The notes: generated by a model from the sequence alone, not told the origin. A stretch of DNA of 60,000 nucleotides from Liolophura sinensis (GCF_032854445.1 NC_088300.1:73401005-73461004); one strand, 5' to 3'. Shown: positions 1 through 11,749, counted from the first letter of the stretch. Numbers and translations: made by a program.

Positions 1-604
1 TAAAAAAAATACTTTCCCATTTGGTTTAGTGATTGATATACAGGAAATTTCACTTGATTTATGTAACTTGCAGAGGATACCTATTACACATTATCTCTCC
101 CTGTCTCACAATTAATTTATGTGGATATTTTTTCCTAGTTTACACCAAAGGGTTGTACCAATATATATGTGAAACCGAAAATGTCAAACTGCTGTCATCT
201 GTACCCAGTTGTTCAAAAGTGTATTAACAGGTAAGCCTGGCACTTACTTTAAACTGGACTAAAATCCCATTAGTTTTGTATTAATCCAAGACTGGTATCA
301 AGATTTAAATCTAGCTTAACTTTTCAACAACCAGCAAATGATAAAGTGATTGACAAATTTGCATGCAGTTTTATTTGAGATAATGTAACTTGCACAGAAC
401 GCGTGATACTCTCGTTTAACTACAGATTTCATGTTATAAGGACATTGCCATAATACAAATATTGTTCACCGAAAATATAAAACCTTTCCCATATGGTTCA
501 ACGACTGACATACCTGCAACTTTAATTTACTTGGTATTATTTAGGTCACAGAGAACACACTGACTCCTTCAATATCATAGTAAATTTATGTGGATAATTT
601 AGTT
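1..604. other. Intergenic, nothing recognised
   Basis: AT-rich sequence with only short chance reading frames. I see no domain, repeat or RNA gene here. Confidence 0.5.
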
Positions 605-1720
605 CAGTATGCTCCATTTGGGTACCTTATGGATGAAAGGCAATACTTTATACTGGTGTCATGAATGAAAGTCAAGTATGCTCCATTTGGGTACCTTAAC
701 TTCATCCTGGTGCCATGAATGAAAGTCAAGTATGCTCCATTTGGGTACCTTATGGATGAAAGGCAATACTTTATACTGGTGTCATGAATGAAAGTCAAGT
801 ATGCTCCATTTGGGTACCTTAACTTCATCCTGGTGCCATGAATGAAAGTCAAGTATGCTCCATTTGGGTACCTTATGGATGAAAGGCAATACTTTATACT
901 GGTGTCATGAATGAAAGTCAAGTATGCTCCATTTGGGTACCTTAACTTCATCCTGGTGTCATGAATGAAAATCAAGTATGCTCCATTTGGGCACCTTAAC
1001 TTCATCCTGGTGCCATGAATGAAAGTCAAGTATGCTCCATTTGGGTACCTTAACTTCATCCTGGTGCCATGAATGAAAGTCAAGTATGCTCCATTTGGGT
1101 ACCTTATGGATGAAAGGCAATACTTTATACTGGTGTCATGAATGAAAGTCAAGTATGCTCCATTTGGGTACCTTAACTTCATCCTGGTGTCATGAATGAA
1201 AATCAAGTATGCTCCATTTGGGTACCTTAACTTCATCCTGGTGTCATGAATGAAAATCAAGTATGCTCCAGTTTGGGTACCTTAACTTCATCCTGGTGTC
1301 ATGAATGAAAATCAAGTATGCTCCATTTGGGTACCTTAACTTCATCCTGGTGTCATGAATGAAAATCAAGTATGCTCCATTTGGGTACCTTAACTTCATC
1401 CTGGTGTCATGAATGAAAATCAAGTATGCTCCATTTGGGTACCTTAACTTCATCCTGGTGCCATGAATGAAAATCAAGTATGCTCCATTTGGGTACCTTA
1501 ACTTCATCCTGGTGTCATGAATGAAAATCAAGTATGCTCCAGTTTGAGTACCTTAACTTCATCCTGGTGTCATGAATGAAAACCAAGTATGTTCCATTTG
1601 GGTACCTTAACTTCATCCTGGTGTCATGAATGAAAATCAAGTATGCTCCAGTTTGAGTACCTTAACTTCATCCTGGTGTCATGAATGAAAATCGAGTATG
1701 CTCCATTTCGGTACCTTAAG
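605..1720. repeat. Minisatellite with 54-bp and 69-bp units (20 copies)
   Basis: Twenty head-to-tail units begin with TATGCTCC at 608, 677, 731, 800, 854, 923, 977, 1031, 1085, 1154, 1208, 1262, 1317, 1371, 1425, 1479, 1533, 1588, 1642 and 1697. Most units are 54 bp. Four (608, 731, 854, 1085) are 69 bp because they carry a different middle block, and at the left end long and short units alternate as a 123-bp dimer. Three units are 55 bp through one extra G. Both main lengths are multiples of three, so the minus strand reads as long repetitive frames of 18- and 23-residue units. These end where the 55-bp units shift the frame. I treat the peptide as a by-product, not a gene. Confidence 0.93.
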
Positions 1721-2575
1721 CGATGCAAGACTTGGCCAATTTCTTTTTCACAAGTTATTTTGTTGGGGCTGCATTTTTGTGTTATCACCTCCCACCACAT
1801 TAAGCAAAGGAACCTTCTCAAAAATCAAAGTACTGCACACTTTCAAGATGTGCCCGTCGTGTTCAAAATGTATATCAAATCATTTTTGTTCTCTTCTTTA
1901 ATGATGCGGGATACCCGTTTCTTATCTTTTTAGAACGTCATTCTAACAGGCCTTTGATGTGCATATTTTGCTGCCATCTCCCAATCACAGGCGACCAATA
2001 ACGGCTACGGCAGTTTAAAAGGTAAATGCACAGCCTGATATCTCAAAAAGTGCTTCATGTAATGAGCTTAGCCTTTACATACGTGTAAAGTACACTGGTA
2101 CGGGAGCATATTCCATGGTTATGTCCCATGACATAAAATTCCTGACTTCACGTTTCTTGTCTGTAATAGAATCGACCTTAGGTAAAATGTTTCAGCACTT
2201 TATTTATTGAGCTAAAGATTTCATGTGCCTCCGCAAGGCTCTCTTTGATAGCCGTGCTACCTAATCTAAGTTGTATAATCAACTCATATAAGAGAAGTTC
2301 GTGGAACTTACACTCGTACATGTAGTGTATACACGCTTTCAAAACATGCGCAACTTTAGTTCCTATCTTGAGAAATATTTCCTTTATTTTTACTGGAGCT
2401 ACTAGGCCAATTTCTTAAGTCTTTAACATGTTCTAATACAGGGTGAATGTTTGTGTATAAGCGACGGAACATCCCCCTTATATCACTGTGCTTAATATGC
2501 TGTACTTTTTAAAATATCAACCCTAAGATTAACATTAACATTGATTCCAACACACAATACATTAAGTCATGAATT
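1721..2575. other. Intergenic, nothing recognised
   Basis: Unique-looking AT-rich DNA to the right of the minisatellite. Short overlapping frames at its left edge are not supported by any domain or composition signal. Confidence 0.45.
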
Positions 2576-2582
2576 TGGCAAA

Positions 2583-3560
2583 TTACTTGAGGTTTTGCTT
2601 ACATGAAGAGTTTTATAAAAAAATATCCCGAATTTGCAAATCAGAGGTTATTAAATGAAAACCTCTATATCTTTTTTTGTCATATAATGTGCGTTTATGG
2701 CGTATTTTACGGCAATACTGAAAGAGTGTGCACACGGCTTCTTGGTGTCTGTTGATAAACAGTTTACTTGAGGTTTTGCTTACCTGATTGGTTTTATGAA
2801 AATATCCCGAATTTGCATTCAGTGGTCATTTAGTACACACCAATACATTTTTCATACATGCCAAAGAGTTCTAAGTACCGATCTATACATAATTTCCTCG
2901 AGGTGTTGTTTATCTAACTGGTTTTATGAGAGATTATTAATTAAGCCCCAAAACAACCATCATTTACATGTTATGAGTGTTTTGGACGTATTTACGGTAA
3001 TACTGAAAGACCGTGCCAAAGGATCCTTAGTGTCTATCGATAAACACTTTACCTGAGGTTTTGCTTACCCGACCAGTTTTATGAAAATATCCCCAATTTG
3101 CATATCAGAGGTTATTAGGTCTACAACAATGTATGTGTTTTCATATTATGATTGTTTGTGGCGTATTTACGGTCACACTGAAAGAGTGTGCCAATGACTT
3201 CTAACGATCGATTCACCGTTTTCCTGAGGTCTTATTTACCTCACTGTTTTTTTTTAAACTATCCCAAATTTACCAATGGAAGATAAATAATTAAACGCCA
3301 ATTCACCAAGATAGTTATCATGAGTGTTTTGTTTATCTCACTGGTTTTATAAAAATATTCTGAATTTACGAATGAAACTAAATTTTAAGTGTACACTAAT
3401 GTAACCCTTTTTTACATATTAAGTGTGTCTGTGGCCTGTTTACGGTAATTCTGAGTATGTCAAAGACTTATTGATACCGATTGACAAACAGTTTTCTTGA
3501 CGATTTTTTTTTATGAATATCTCGAATTTATAAATAAAAGATTATTATTATACCGCAACA
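2583..3560. repeat. Decayed tandem repeat, irregular ~100-180-bp spacing
   Basis: A block reading roughly ACTTGAGGTTTTGCTTACC, followed by TGGTTTTATGAAAATATCCC and an AATTTGC segment, recurs with heavy divergence. The block starts near 2583, 2765, 2895, 3050, 3221, 3325 and 3494. Between blocks a second shared segment (GCGTATTTACGGTAATACTGA type) is also repeated. Spacing is irregular and identity is low, so this is an old tandem array, not a current satellite. No coding content is evident. Confidence 0.7.
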
Positions 3561-4040
3561 CAATCATGTTAAATCGGACTAGTCAGTATCATATACCCAA
3601 TGCTGAACATCATCTTCTCGACTTTCAAAACTTTATAGAATTTTTTACATATTTTTCTGTGATAACTGTGTCCTATATCTTTTTTTCTATGTGCATATAG
3701 AAAATGTGCAGACTTCATGTCCACTTTAAAAGTCGACAAAAGTCGTATGATATTTATTATTTATGACACAGATTAACTAAAACAGATTTACATTGCACCT
3801 CCTGGTTTAACAATGATGACAATCACTTACGGAAAAGAGAGCCAAAAAAATGTTTAAAAGACTTACTTTATTAAAAGTGCTTGTATTATCAACAACATCC
3901 TGTCCATTATAGAAAGGACATTTATGTGAAAAGTAACATTTGGTCCGGTGGTGAGTATATGTAATAGACGGAACAGTTAAGTGCTAAGTAAAACATATAT
4001 TTCGATACGTACATATCAAATGTTTAGACAAACAGAAATA

Positions 4041-4300
4041 AGATATGCCTGACCATCAGTAGGGTCTGGGTTAGAAAAATGACGAACAAAGTCATCAAGT
4101 CATAATAAAAGTGTAAATCAAACATCTGTGCATAACAAATATTTAGATACAGTCTATTACGGACGAAATGAGATATGCCTGACCATCAATAGGGTCCGGG
4201 TTAGAAAAATGACGAACAAAGTCATCAAGTCATAATAAAAGTGTAAATCAAACATCTGTGCATAACAAATATTTAGATATAGTCTATTACGGACGAAATG
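4041..4300 (-). repeat. Partial tandem duplication of the EF-hand gene 3' end (130-bp period)
   Basis: AGATATGCCTGACCATCA starts at 4041, 4171 and 4301, an exact 130-bp period. The copy at 4301 is the true 3' end of the gene. The other two carry the last ~27 codons, the stop and about 50 bp of 3' flank, then jump directly (GTCATC then AAGTCATAATAAAAG) into the next unit. The two extra tails are cut off from the rest of the coding sequence and would lie in the 3' UTR or downstream. Confidence 0.9.
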
Positions 4301-4827
4301 AGATATGCCTGACCATCAATAGGGTCCGGGTTAGAAAAATGACGAATAAAGTCATCCACCAGCTCCTCCCTTTCTATAAACCCATCACCACTTTTGTCTA
4401 GCTTCTCGAAGACACTTTTAACCAATGCTTTGTCGTTAACCCCAACGGCTTCGTAAAAAATATTTAACTCTTCCAAACATATTTTCCCGTCCTTGTTGAA
4501 ATCTAACCTGTCAAAAATGTCGCTGGCCATAGTGCGATCTTGTTCCATGTAAAACTCCTTGTTATCTACGAACAGTTGTCTGTTACCCTTTAATAATGCT
4601 TCCAGATCTAGTTTCTTGGACGGATCAAGGAGCAAAAGATGATACCATTTGACCCATTCCTGCCTGGTTCTGGCGGCTTCCTCTTCTGTAGCGCCCGTCT
4701 TCTTGGAAATATAGTCCGCCATTTCGGCAAAATCTTCAGCTGTTATTTCCCCATCTTTGTTATGGTCAAAAAAATGAAAGGCCTGTCTCCACTTTTGCAT
4801 AATAAACGGAGTGACTTGATCTGCCAT
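4273..4827 (-). CDS. EF-hand calcium-binding protein, sarcoplasmic/calexcitin-like (copy A)
   Basis: A 184-residue acidic cytosolic protein expected to buffer or sense calcium. The EF-hand loops visible are DHNKDGEITAED (residues ~24-35), DFNKDGKICLEE (~111-122) and DKSGDGFIEREE (~146-157). The second site (~70-85, LLLDPSKKLDL) has lost canonical ligands, as is usual for four-hand SCP-type proteins with one dead hand. The end NPDPIDGQAYL...IDYI is shared by all copies. I start at ATG 4827 (MADQVTPF); the frame continues upstream only through a TTG codon. A clear 3' splice site (TTTTTGTTTCTTACAG) ends at 4844, so the coding exon begins at 4843 and the upstream exon is non-coding. About 93% identical to the copy at 29033-29587. 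Whether it is true SCP, calexcitin or a lineage-specific relative is unresolved. Confidence 0.9.
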   Translation of the reverse strand: MADQVTPFIMQKWRQAFHFFDHNKDGEITAEDFAEMADYISKKTGATEEEAARTRQEWVKWYHLLLLDPSKKLDLEALLKGNRQLFVDNKEFYMEQDRTMASDIFDRLDFNKDGKICLEELNIFYEAVGVNDKALVKSVFEKLDKSGDGFIEREELVDDFIRHFSNPDPIDGQAYLISSVIDYI

Positions 4828-5237
4828 TGTTTGAACCAAATTTCTGTAAGAAACAAAAACACTTCTACGCTTGATTTACTTCGGATATGTTACGTAAATA
4901 TAATAGCAGAGAAATATAGAATGTTAATGACGCATTCAAATTCCCTGTGCAAATTTAACACCATTCGTATTAATAAGCATAGGTACAATTTTTAAAATGA
5001 CTAATACAAAATATAGAAGAAAAACCCTCGTTTTCGGAGAGTATCTGAATATGAAATTGTTCCATTGGAATTAGAACATACAAGTTACTGCTTAAGCATG
5101 AAACACCTCGTGCTCTTTCCGGATTGGAATATAATTAATAAAATGTTACAACAGGCTTTTACGGACGGAACTTTACTTAATTTAAATTAAATACATTACT
5201 GTCAAAGTAAGATGTCCCGTATAAACTCATCGCTTAC

Positions 5238-5340
5238 CTGTTTTTAGTTCACCAGACAGGCTGACTATTAACTGTCGTCTCAACTGGTTTCTCCGAGAAG
5301 AAATTCTGGCCCATATGAAGAGATCACTGACGCATTTACT
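5238..5340 (-). other. 5' non-coding exon of EF-hand gene A, with splice donor
   Basis: On the minus strand the sequence reads ...AAAACAG|GTAAGCGATG, a strong donor with the exon ending at 5238. The exon body resembles those ending at 33813 and 40688 (GCTGACT...; CATATGAAGAG / CACATGAAGAGG). The intron would be 4844-5237, about 0.4 kb, ending in the acceptor before the coding exon. The exon's 5' limit is set only by the TATA-like element just upstream. Confidence 0.65.
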
Positions 5341-5361
5341 GTAAGGGACAGCTGTTGATTT

Positions 5362-5369
5362 TTTAAATA
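5362..5369 (-). promoter_or_regulatory. TATA-like box of EF-hand gene A
   Basis: The minus strand reads TATTTAAA about 25-30 bp upstream of the inferred 5' end of the non-coding exon. The placement fits a TATA-driven start near 5335-5340. This is an inference from position and motif only. Confidence 0.4.
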
Positions 5370-5399
5370 TACACCATAGCTGACCTACATATACACTGC

Positions 5400-8300
5400 T
5401 AAAACAAAGCAGTATATACAGCCCAACAAGAAAATAACTTTTTATGAGGGATGCTTTAACGTTTTTTATTTAAAATAGGTGGAGCATAACAAATTTACAG
5501 TATCTTCTCAATAATTTGAAACGCATTTTCAGACAATGTATACCACGATGCCTGGCGAGGGCTTTTGTCTTAAGTCGTACACTCCCTGTCAGGAGTAGGG
5601 GATTAACGGTGGTCGATCACTGACACCTGCCCACGCCTCCGTCACACTTCAGTGAGCCTCACCACCTTGGCAAGACGGGAAGAGACTGCTTCACTGCTTC
5701 ATGTGAATTAAACGCTTTATGGCCACTTAAAAAATAAAACCTGCTTATAAAGTTCAGTCACCTGTAGGCCTGCCGATAATTTGGGAAAGCTGCTTAAAAA
5801 TATATTATCAGAGGGATAAATACAAGGTGTGAATTTCCATAATATTTTAATCAGACGTTTTGTTGTGAGTTTGTTATCTGGTAATAATTTCTAAAGCCAA
5901 TACCTGTAGCGATTGTTCTGCATGCAGTCTTCGTTTTTGCATTGCATCTTCTCTGGGGTCTCTGATCTACCGGCCCAGTGTCAGTGTGTCTCAACTAGCG
6001 AATGCCTGTAATTATTGAAAAGGTAGGGTAGACTGTATAAAGCGATTAAAACTCAACAGTTAACTTTACTTTACTGTTTTGTTTTACACGTGAATTGCTC
6101 ACTCATTCATTCAGCTAATTAAATTTTGTGATTTTTTTCTTGGGAAAACTTCCTACTGATATTATTCCCTATTACATTATGTTATGCTATTATATGATAT
6201 ATTAGTCTTATTGTTATTTCCTGTGATACGAATGTTCCTAACAGAAATGCTGTCTCGGGCTTATAGAGGGTTATTATCACTCTTGTCAATGGTTTTCTCT
6301 TAACTTCCACGAAGACTTCGAGACACGTTTCGGTCTGCTCTCTAGCAATGATGGTGACAAGGGTCGGAAATCGATTCGAATAGTCGAGTACAGTCAGGTG
6401 CTTGCAGGATACACGACGCGGGTAGAGTAACAGGGACTGCAATAACTCGGTATCTGAGATTCTAATACTTTATTGACGACACCTGTGGTTGAAAGAAATG
6501 CAGAGGTTCAGCGAGTGTGACTTCACGTTGGCAGTATGGATGAACGCACTACATCGGACATCTAAAACGCCAAGTACTCTTTCAGTTTTACCTCCTTTGT
6601 ACACACAGATTGTACAATAGTTCGCTAAACAGCCATGTTTAAATATCTACTTCAACTATCCGTGTCTTGGATGTGTACCACCTCATTTGCATACACAATA
6701 CCATTTTCGTGGTACGAATTATAACAAACCGATCAAACAATAAACATGATTTCTATTGCCTTTGTATAGTTCTTTGAGTTACATAAATGAAGTGGTTAGC
6801 TATCTCAGGTATAAGAGAAAGTCACGAATCATATCCTTAGTAGAAATCCGATACAACAATAATTATGCAATGCGTTTCCGACCGCTCACACGTAGCTGGG
6901 TACCCGGTAATGATGTAATACAATAGTACTGTCAACTAGCGTGTCATCTGCGGTAAGATCATGCAGAAAGTTTCTTTGACTCCTCATGATATGACTGACA
7001 TATACAGTGACAAAGGACTTTACCTGTGGGTGACAGAAATACAGAGAAATACAGCGGACATCTAAAGCTACCCTCGCGCCTTCGTATCCAACGATTGCGC
7101 TGACCAGCTAAACACACTTACACCCACATACAGAAATATGTCAGAGAACATTAGAAATCACACAAATACATATATGTATATACTTCTGCCGTACTTTAAC
7201 ATTTTAATATCTCGCACAGGCGACTAGCTACGAGCTGCAGCGACTGTGAAACTATGTATACGTCTGCGGTTGATTTACGGAGATTCACACATTTTCAGGT
7301 TTTTCCTGCATTATTCTATGTCTGTCCACTCTGGAGGAAGATTGGTATGAACAATGGTATGGAATTCCGGATGAGTCTCCCCATCAAAGTTGTGGCAGAG
7401 AGAATCCGCTCTGTAACGGTGCTGAACGATATGCTAATAATGCATTGAAAGTATGTTGTTTGCACGCCCCTTTCGTCTTCTCCGATAGACTGAGGGAATT
7501 ACCTGGGACTGCTGGTATTATGCTCGAACAGCCACTCCTTGGAGAACTGAGCGAACTCTGCGCTGCTGTGCCGGGGTCCTGTGTCTGATCACGGTTCCTA
7601 TTTAATGGCATGTCTTACACAAATGTCATTGAAACAACGGATAACATCGGTCGACTTGCCATGTTCTAACCGATGATGGAATCATCTCTGTTTTATCTGT
7701 GTTTTGCACAGATTCTGCAGTTTCCCAGCATGTCCGGGACTTTTCAACTGACGCCAGGTTAGGACTAATATGCAATTTGTTTCGCGTGTTATATCATAAC
7801 TTTAGCCTCCAGAAATCGCGTGAAACGCGCCTTCGGCTATCGGGAAAGCCATATCTTCCATGCAATCTTGGGCCCTCCACTGCTGAAATGGAATAACCAT
7901 TTAGGTGCGTCACACTTACCAACTGTCACGTTGCCTATCATTTCCTGCAGCCGTAGTTTAATTACTCGAAGCTCAACTATTTATAGGCATATGTTATCCA
8001 AATAATTATTATTTTCCCATGCTTGTATGACAGAGACTATCATTGTACTTATCATGGTGACTTTGTGCGATGTGCATGGATATATACATCCAGAAGACAT
8101 TCAGAGTCTTGAGACAGAAGAATTTCAAAGGCACTGGAAATTGCAAGCGCAACAAGGCACCAATTATTTGCACGAGCAACCCCTCACATGATTCGACGGA
8201 TTGCTGTGTCTGCAATTGGCTTTTTGTAATTGTTTATGTTCACTCCGAAGAAGAAGAACAAAATCTATAAAAAAAAAAAAAAAATAAAGATTGCACTCCG

Positions 8301-9185
8301 CTACTCAATTTTTGCTGATAATGTTGCTTAGATCTCTTTTATTGTGATGCCGGTCACATTTTGTAATCAGATTCACACTAGCTGGTGTAACTTCATCTAT
8401 GGCACAATTGTATCGCAGAGTCGGTGGTTCCGGGGCTCTGGGTTTACTTGACAAGTGACAGTACATTTTTATACAAAAACATACAGCATAGTAACAAACA
8501 AGTTTTAACAAGGTTTACAGACATACAATTCTAACAATAACGTACATGACTGGTCCTGATATGCAGCGTTGCGGTGGATTAAAACAGTAGGTGGTCACCA
8601 AGCCTACAGTTCCACTGCAAGACCAGATTAAAACAGATTATGTGTAAGGCCTGATAACATTCACAATGCAACACTTTTAAGTTAATCCTCACGAAAAGGC
8701 TTTAGGAGGAGTTATTAAAACCATGTTTATCGTCTTCAATCAATTTTGCTGTCAAGAATATGAATTAACTGACGAAAACCATTATACAAACTAACTGTTA
8801 TCTGGCAAAATCAACCAATGAAATTGGGTCATGTACGTTAGTAAGAAAGTTCGATCTTATTCCCAATATTGGTTTCTAAAGAAAACCTTATCATCCATTA
8901 ACAATTTGAAGGCGAGAAGATACATGTAGCCGTATTTGCTAAGATGGCTGTGTTTGAAATGGTGTGTACGTTGGAGATCTCTTCCACTAAGAAGGTTTAC
9001 TCCTTTAATTGAAGTCTCTTATGAGAAAGTACACCAGCTGTATGCCCCAAATCTGTGGCTGTATCTTGGTTTCTCACATGCCTCCGGCATCGTTAAAAAA
9101 TTCTGCTGGTTAATTTGACCTCCATCTAAGTGAAAAGAATTCAGGCATACACAGTGACGCAACATTTCTTTATAAATTTAAAATT
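5400..9185. other. Long intergenic stretch without recognised genes
   Basis: No supported coding region in 3.8 kb. Two loosely similar segments occur near 6480-6640 and 7020-7110 (ACCTGTGG, GAAAT.CAGAG, CGGACATCTAAA in the same order), probably an old dispersed repeat. An A-rich run lies at 8270-8285. Short frames here lack domains and overlap on both strands. Confidence 0.4.
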
Positions 9186-9189
9186 ATGG

Positions 9190-9540
9190 TAACAAGCCAG
9201 GTTTAAATAAGAAATGCGTCTCGTGCGCAAACCGTTTTTTGTGTGTGTGTGCGGTTTTTTTCTTCAAGTTGTTTTTGAAGTACTGTCATTTCTAGCTTTT
9301 TATTATATTGAATGTCCAATTTAAAGAGATAAGCAGTTTTTTTCTCTAATGGAAGGGACAAAGATCTTGTTGATGACTTGAGGGCCAAAACATAATTTCT
9401 GGTAATTAAGATTGGGGAAAAAGTGCCATTCGTCTGTATGCGCCGGGGGCATTCTGATGTGTCTGCCCTGATGGGCAGCTTCAGTTAGCTGACTGGGCAT
9501 TCAGCGCTGGCTACAGAGTGATGAAGCAAATAGCAAACAA
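9190..9540. repeat. Unclassified interspersed repeat, copy 1
   Basis: Collinear with 23700-24055: AACAAGC, GCGTCTCGTGCGC versus GCGTTTCGCGCGC, TTATTATA..TGAA.GTCC, GGCCAAAACAT, and TTAGCT...GGCA...CGCT.GCT occur in the same order and orientation. No terminal repeats, poly-A tail, tRNA-like boxes or coding potential are evident, so the class is unknown. Confidence 0.6.
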
Positions 9541-9894
9541 CCCGACGGTAAATATCTATTTCTAACGCAGGAATGTCACAACCCTTAATTGCCGGTGGCT
9601 CTGATGTAATTTTCCTGCAAAATACGTTTATATGGTCTATTAAAAAGAAGTGAAAAATATTTGTGTCGGCCATTCCTTAGCTCGCACAAAGTGAAATATA
9701 GACATTATTTATGTCCACTTGTTGAATGGGTAATAATATTCCTCTGGATTGTTTCAATTCACCGTGTTGGGATGTCGTCGACTGGCTATTATAGCAGGTT
9801 ACATACACTACATGTACATACAGCTGATAGACTTCTGCAGAAATACGTATACATGAGCTGAATCAGCCCCGATTTATAGTTTTGACCTTCCAAC

Positions 9895-9975
9895 ATGGCG
9901 GCCAGGTTACCCAGATTGCTCTCTTGTATGGTCTTCGGTCGCAGTTCAGTGTTAGGTCGCGTGCAAAACGGTTGA
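9895..9975 (+). other. Possible first coding exon with mitochondrial-type leader (weak)
   Basis: CCAACATGGCGGCC begins a 26-codon frame, MAARLPRLLSCMVFGR..., rich in Arg and Ser and lacking acidic residues, like a mitochondrial targeting peptide. The context also matches the CAAnATGGCGGC element (YY1-type) often found at animal transcription starts. It ends in a stop soon after a possible GT donor (AACG|GTTGAC), and no continuing exon was found in the window. It may equally be chance or a transposon-borne sequence. Confidence 0.25.
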
Positions 9976-10079
9976 CGTTTTTTCTGATTATTTTTCTTCT
10001 ACCCCCCACCGCATCAAGAGTTTGGTCCTTTGCATACAGTGGTACAGTTTTCCGCTATTGATTAGGTTGATGCCTATAC

Positions 10080-10225
10080 ATGGACGAATCCCCCACCCAA
10101 CATGGTTGTGAAAGCCGGTTGTTTATCCCAGGGTACTCCGGTTTTCCTCCATCAATAACCAGCACGCCGTCATATAAGTAAAATCTCTTGGACATGGTGT
10201 TAAACACCCAGTCAATCCCCCTACT
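10080..10225 (+). mobile_element. SINE fragment, second tail family
   Basis: The end reads CAGCACGCCGTCATATAAGTAAAATCTCTTGGACATGGTGTTAAACACC in pieces. It is a diverged relative of the CCGTCGTATAAGTGAAATATTCTTGAG...GTAAAACACC tail seen in the SINEs at 45.6 and 58.9 kb. The tRNA-like head is not recognisable, so it is truncated or decayed. Confidence 0.55.
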
Positions 10226-10621
10226 AATGTGACATATTCTGACTTATGCAGCAGACCTACAGACCTAGCTTAATGATGGATTTTGTTTTTATAAATGAGC
10301 TTTCCTGGATTTATGTAACTCACAAGTGGCAGGGTATCTAAAATGTTTGAAAATACTGAACTGGAGTAAAATTCACAGTTGGTTGGGTACTTATTGAGAC
10401 ATTACCTGTACACAATTAAATATTGTTTATATGATAAAACCGGTACAGAAAATCAATACGACGTTGCACATGTCCTCCAATTTGTTCCGCGGTGATAACA
10501 CAGCTTAACTAATGTACCACTTGATTCATTTGTATCTCTTATATGAAGTTCGTAGCCACATGTCTTTTAATCTGGCCTGAACATCTATTTAGTAACCTAA
10601 AACTATATAAAGAAATAGTTT

Positions 10622-11745
10622 GAAAGTCGACAAAAGTAGTATGATGATATTTATTATTTATGACACAGATTAACTTAAACAGATTTACATTACACATTCT
10701 GGTTTAATTATGATGACTATCACTTACGGAAAAGAGAGCCAACTAGTAGACAAAATGTTTGAACACAAGACTTATATTATTAAAAGTGCATGTATTATCA
10801 ACAACATCCTGTGTATTATAGAAATGAAATTTATGTGTAAAGTAACATCCGGTCATGTGATGTGGCAAGTGTATGTAATAGACACAGTATAGTTAATTAA
10901 GTGCCTAGTTAAAACACATATTTTGATACGTTACGTACATACGTAAACGGGCGAAATGAGATATGCCTGGCCATCAGTAGGGCCCGGGTTAGAAAAAAGA
11001 CGAACAAAGTCATCCACCAGCTCTTTTCTTTGAATAAACCCATTACCATTTTTTTTCTATTTTCTCGAAGACACTTTTAACCAGTGCTTTGTCGTTAACC
11101 GCAACGGCTTCATAGAAAATAGTTAACTCTTCCAAACATGTTTTCCCGTCCTTGTTGAAATCTATCCTGTCAAAAATGTCACTGGCCATGGTGCGATCTT
11201 GTTCCCTGAAAAACTCCTTGTTATCAATGAACAGTTGTCTGTTACCCTTTACTAATGCTTCAGATCTAGTTTCTTGGACGGATCAGAGAGCAAAAGATGA
11301 TACCATTTGACCCATTCCTGCCTGGTTCTGGCGGCTTCCTCTTCTGTACACCGTTTTTGTTTTGGAAATGTAATCCACCCTTTTACCAAGATCTTCAGCT
11401 ATGATTTCTCCATCTTTGTTATGGTCAAAGAAGTAAAACGCCTGCCTCTATTATTCCATATTAAATGGAATGACTTGATCTGCCATTGTTTATACAAACT
11501 TTCTGTAAGAAACAAAAACACTTGTACGTTTGACTTACTTCGGATATGTTACATAAATATAAGAGGAGACAGATGTAGAGAGTTATTGACGCATTCAAAT
11601 TCCCTGTGCAAATTTAGTACCATTCGTATTAATAAGCATATATAAATAAAGGTACAATTTATAAAATGACTAATACAAAATATGGTTTTGGCACAGTATC
11701 TGAATATGAAATTGTTCCATTGGAATTAGAAGACACAAGTACTCC
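10622..11745. repeat. Segmental duplication, copy B
   Basis: Homologous to 3730-5100, from the 3' flank of the EF-hand gene through its coding exon and into the intron. It has only one copy of the 3'-end segment, so either the 130-bp amplification arose in copy A after the split or B lost it. Confidence 0.85.
10950..11486 (-). pseudogene. EF-hand calcium-binding protein pseudogene (copy B)
   Basis: Alignment to copies A and C is clear throughout: start ATG at 11486 (MADQVIPFN), loop DHNKDGEI, the RQEW region and the third and fourth EF-hand loops. It is disabled. Residues equivalent to Lys-Trp of MEKW are two consecutive stops (TAA TAG). A one-base insertion sits in the T-run near 11048-11062, and a one-base deletion near 11260 (GCTTCAGATC instead of GCTTCCAGATC). 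The normal C-terminal end and stop are degraded. The splice acceptor upstream of the ATG is preserved, so it arose by DNA duplication, not from mRNA. Confidence 0.9.
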
Positions 11746-11749
11746 TACA

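Larger units (their letters stand above)
3730..5100. repeat. Segmental duplication, copy A
   Basis: This block is homologous over most of its length to 10622-11745. It begins with AGTCGACAAAAGT in both copies and includes the 3' flank, the EF-hand coding exon and intron sequence, ending past GGAATTAGAA. Copy A alone has two extra 130-bp repeats at the 3' end of the gene. Copy A keeps an intact reading frame and copy B does not. Confidence 0.85.

Noticed and set aside
604-1531. Long minus-strand reading frames of 18/23-residue repeats
   Set aside because: They follow entirely from unit lengths divisible by three. No promoter, start context, signal or unique flanking coding sequence, and one-base indels occur in the same array.
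605-1720. CRISPR array
   Set aside because: Units are contiguous with no unique spacers, and the window is clearly eukaryotic.
4639-4995. 118-codon plus-strand frame over EF-hand gene A
   Set aside because: Shadow of the minus-strand coding exon and its intron; no domain of its own. The similar frame at 11307-11645 over pseudogene B is the same effect.
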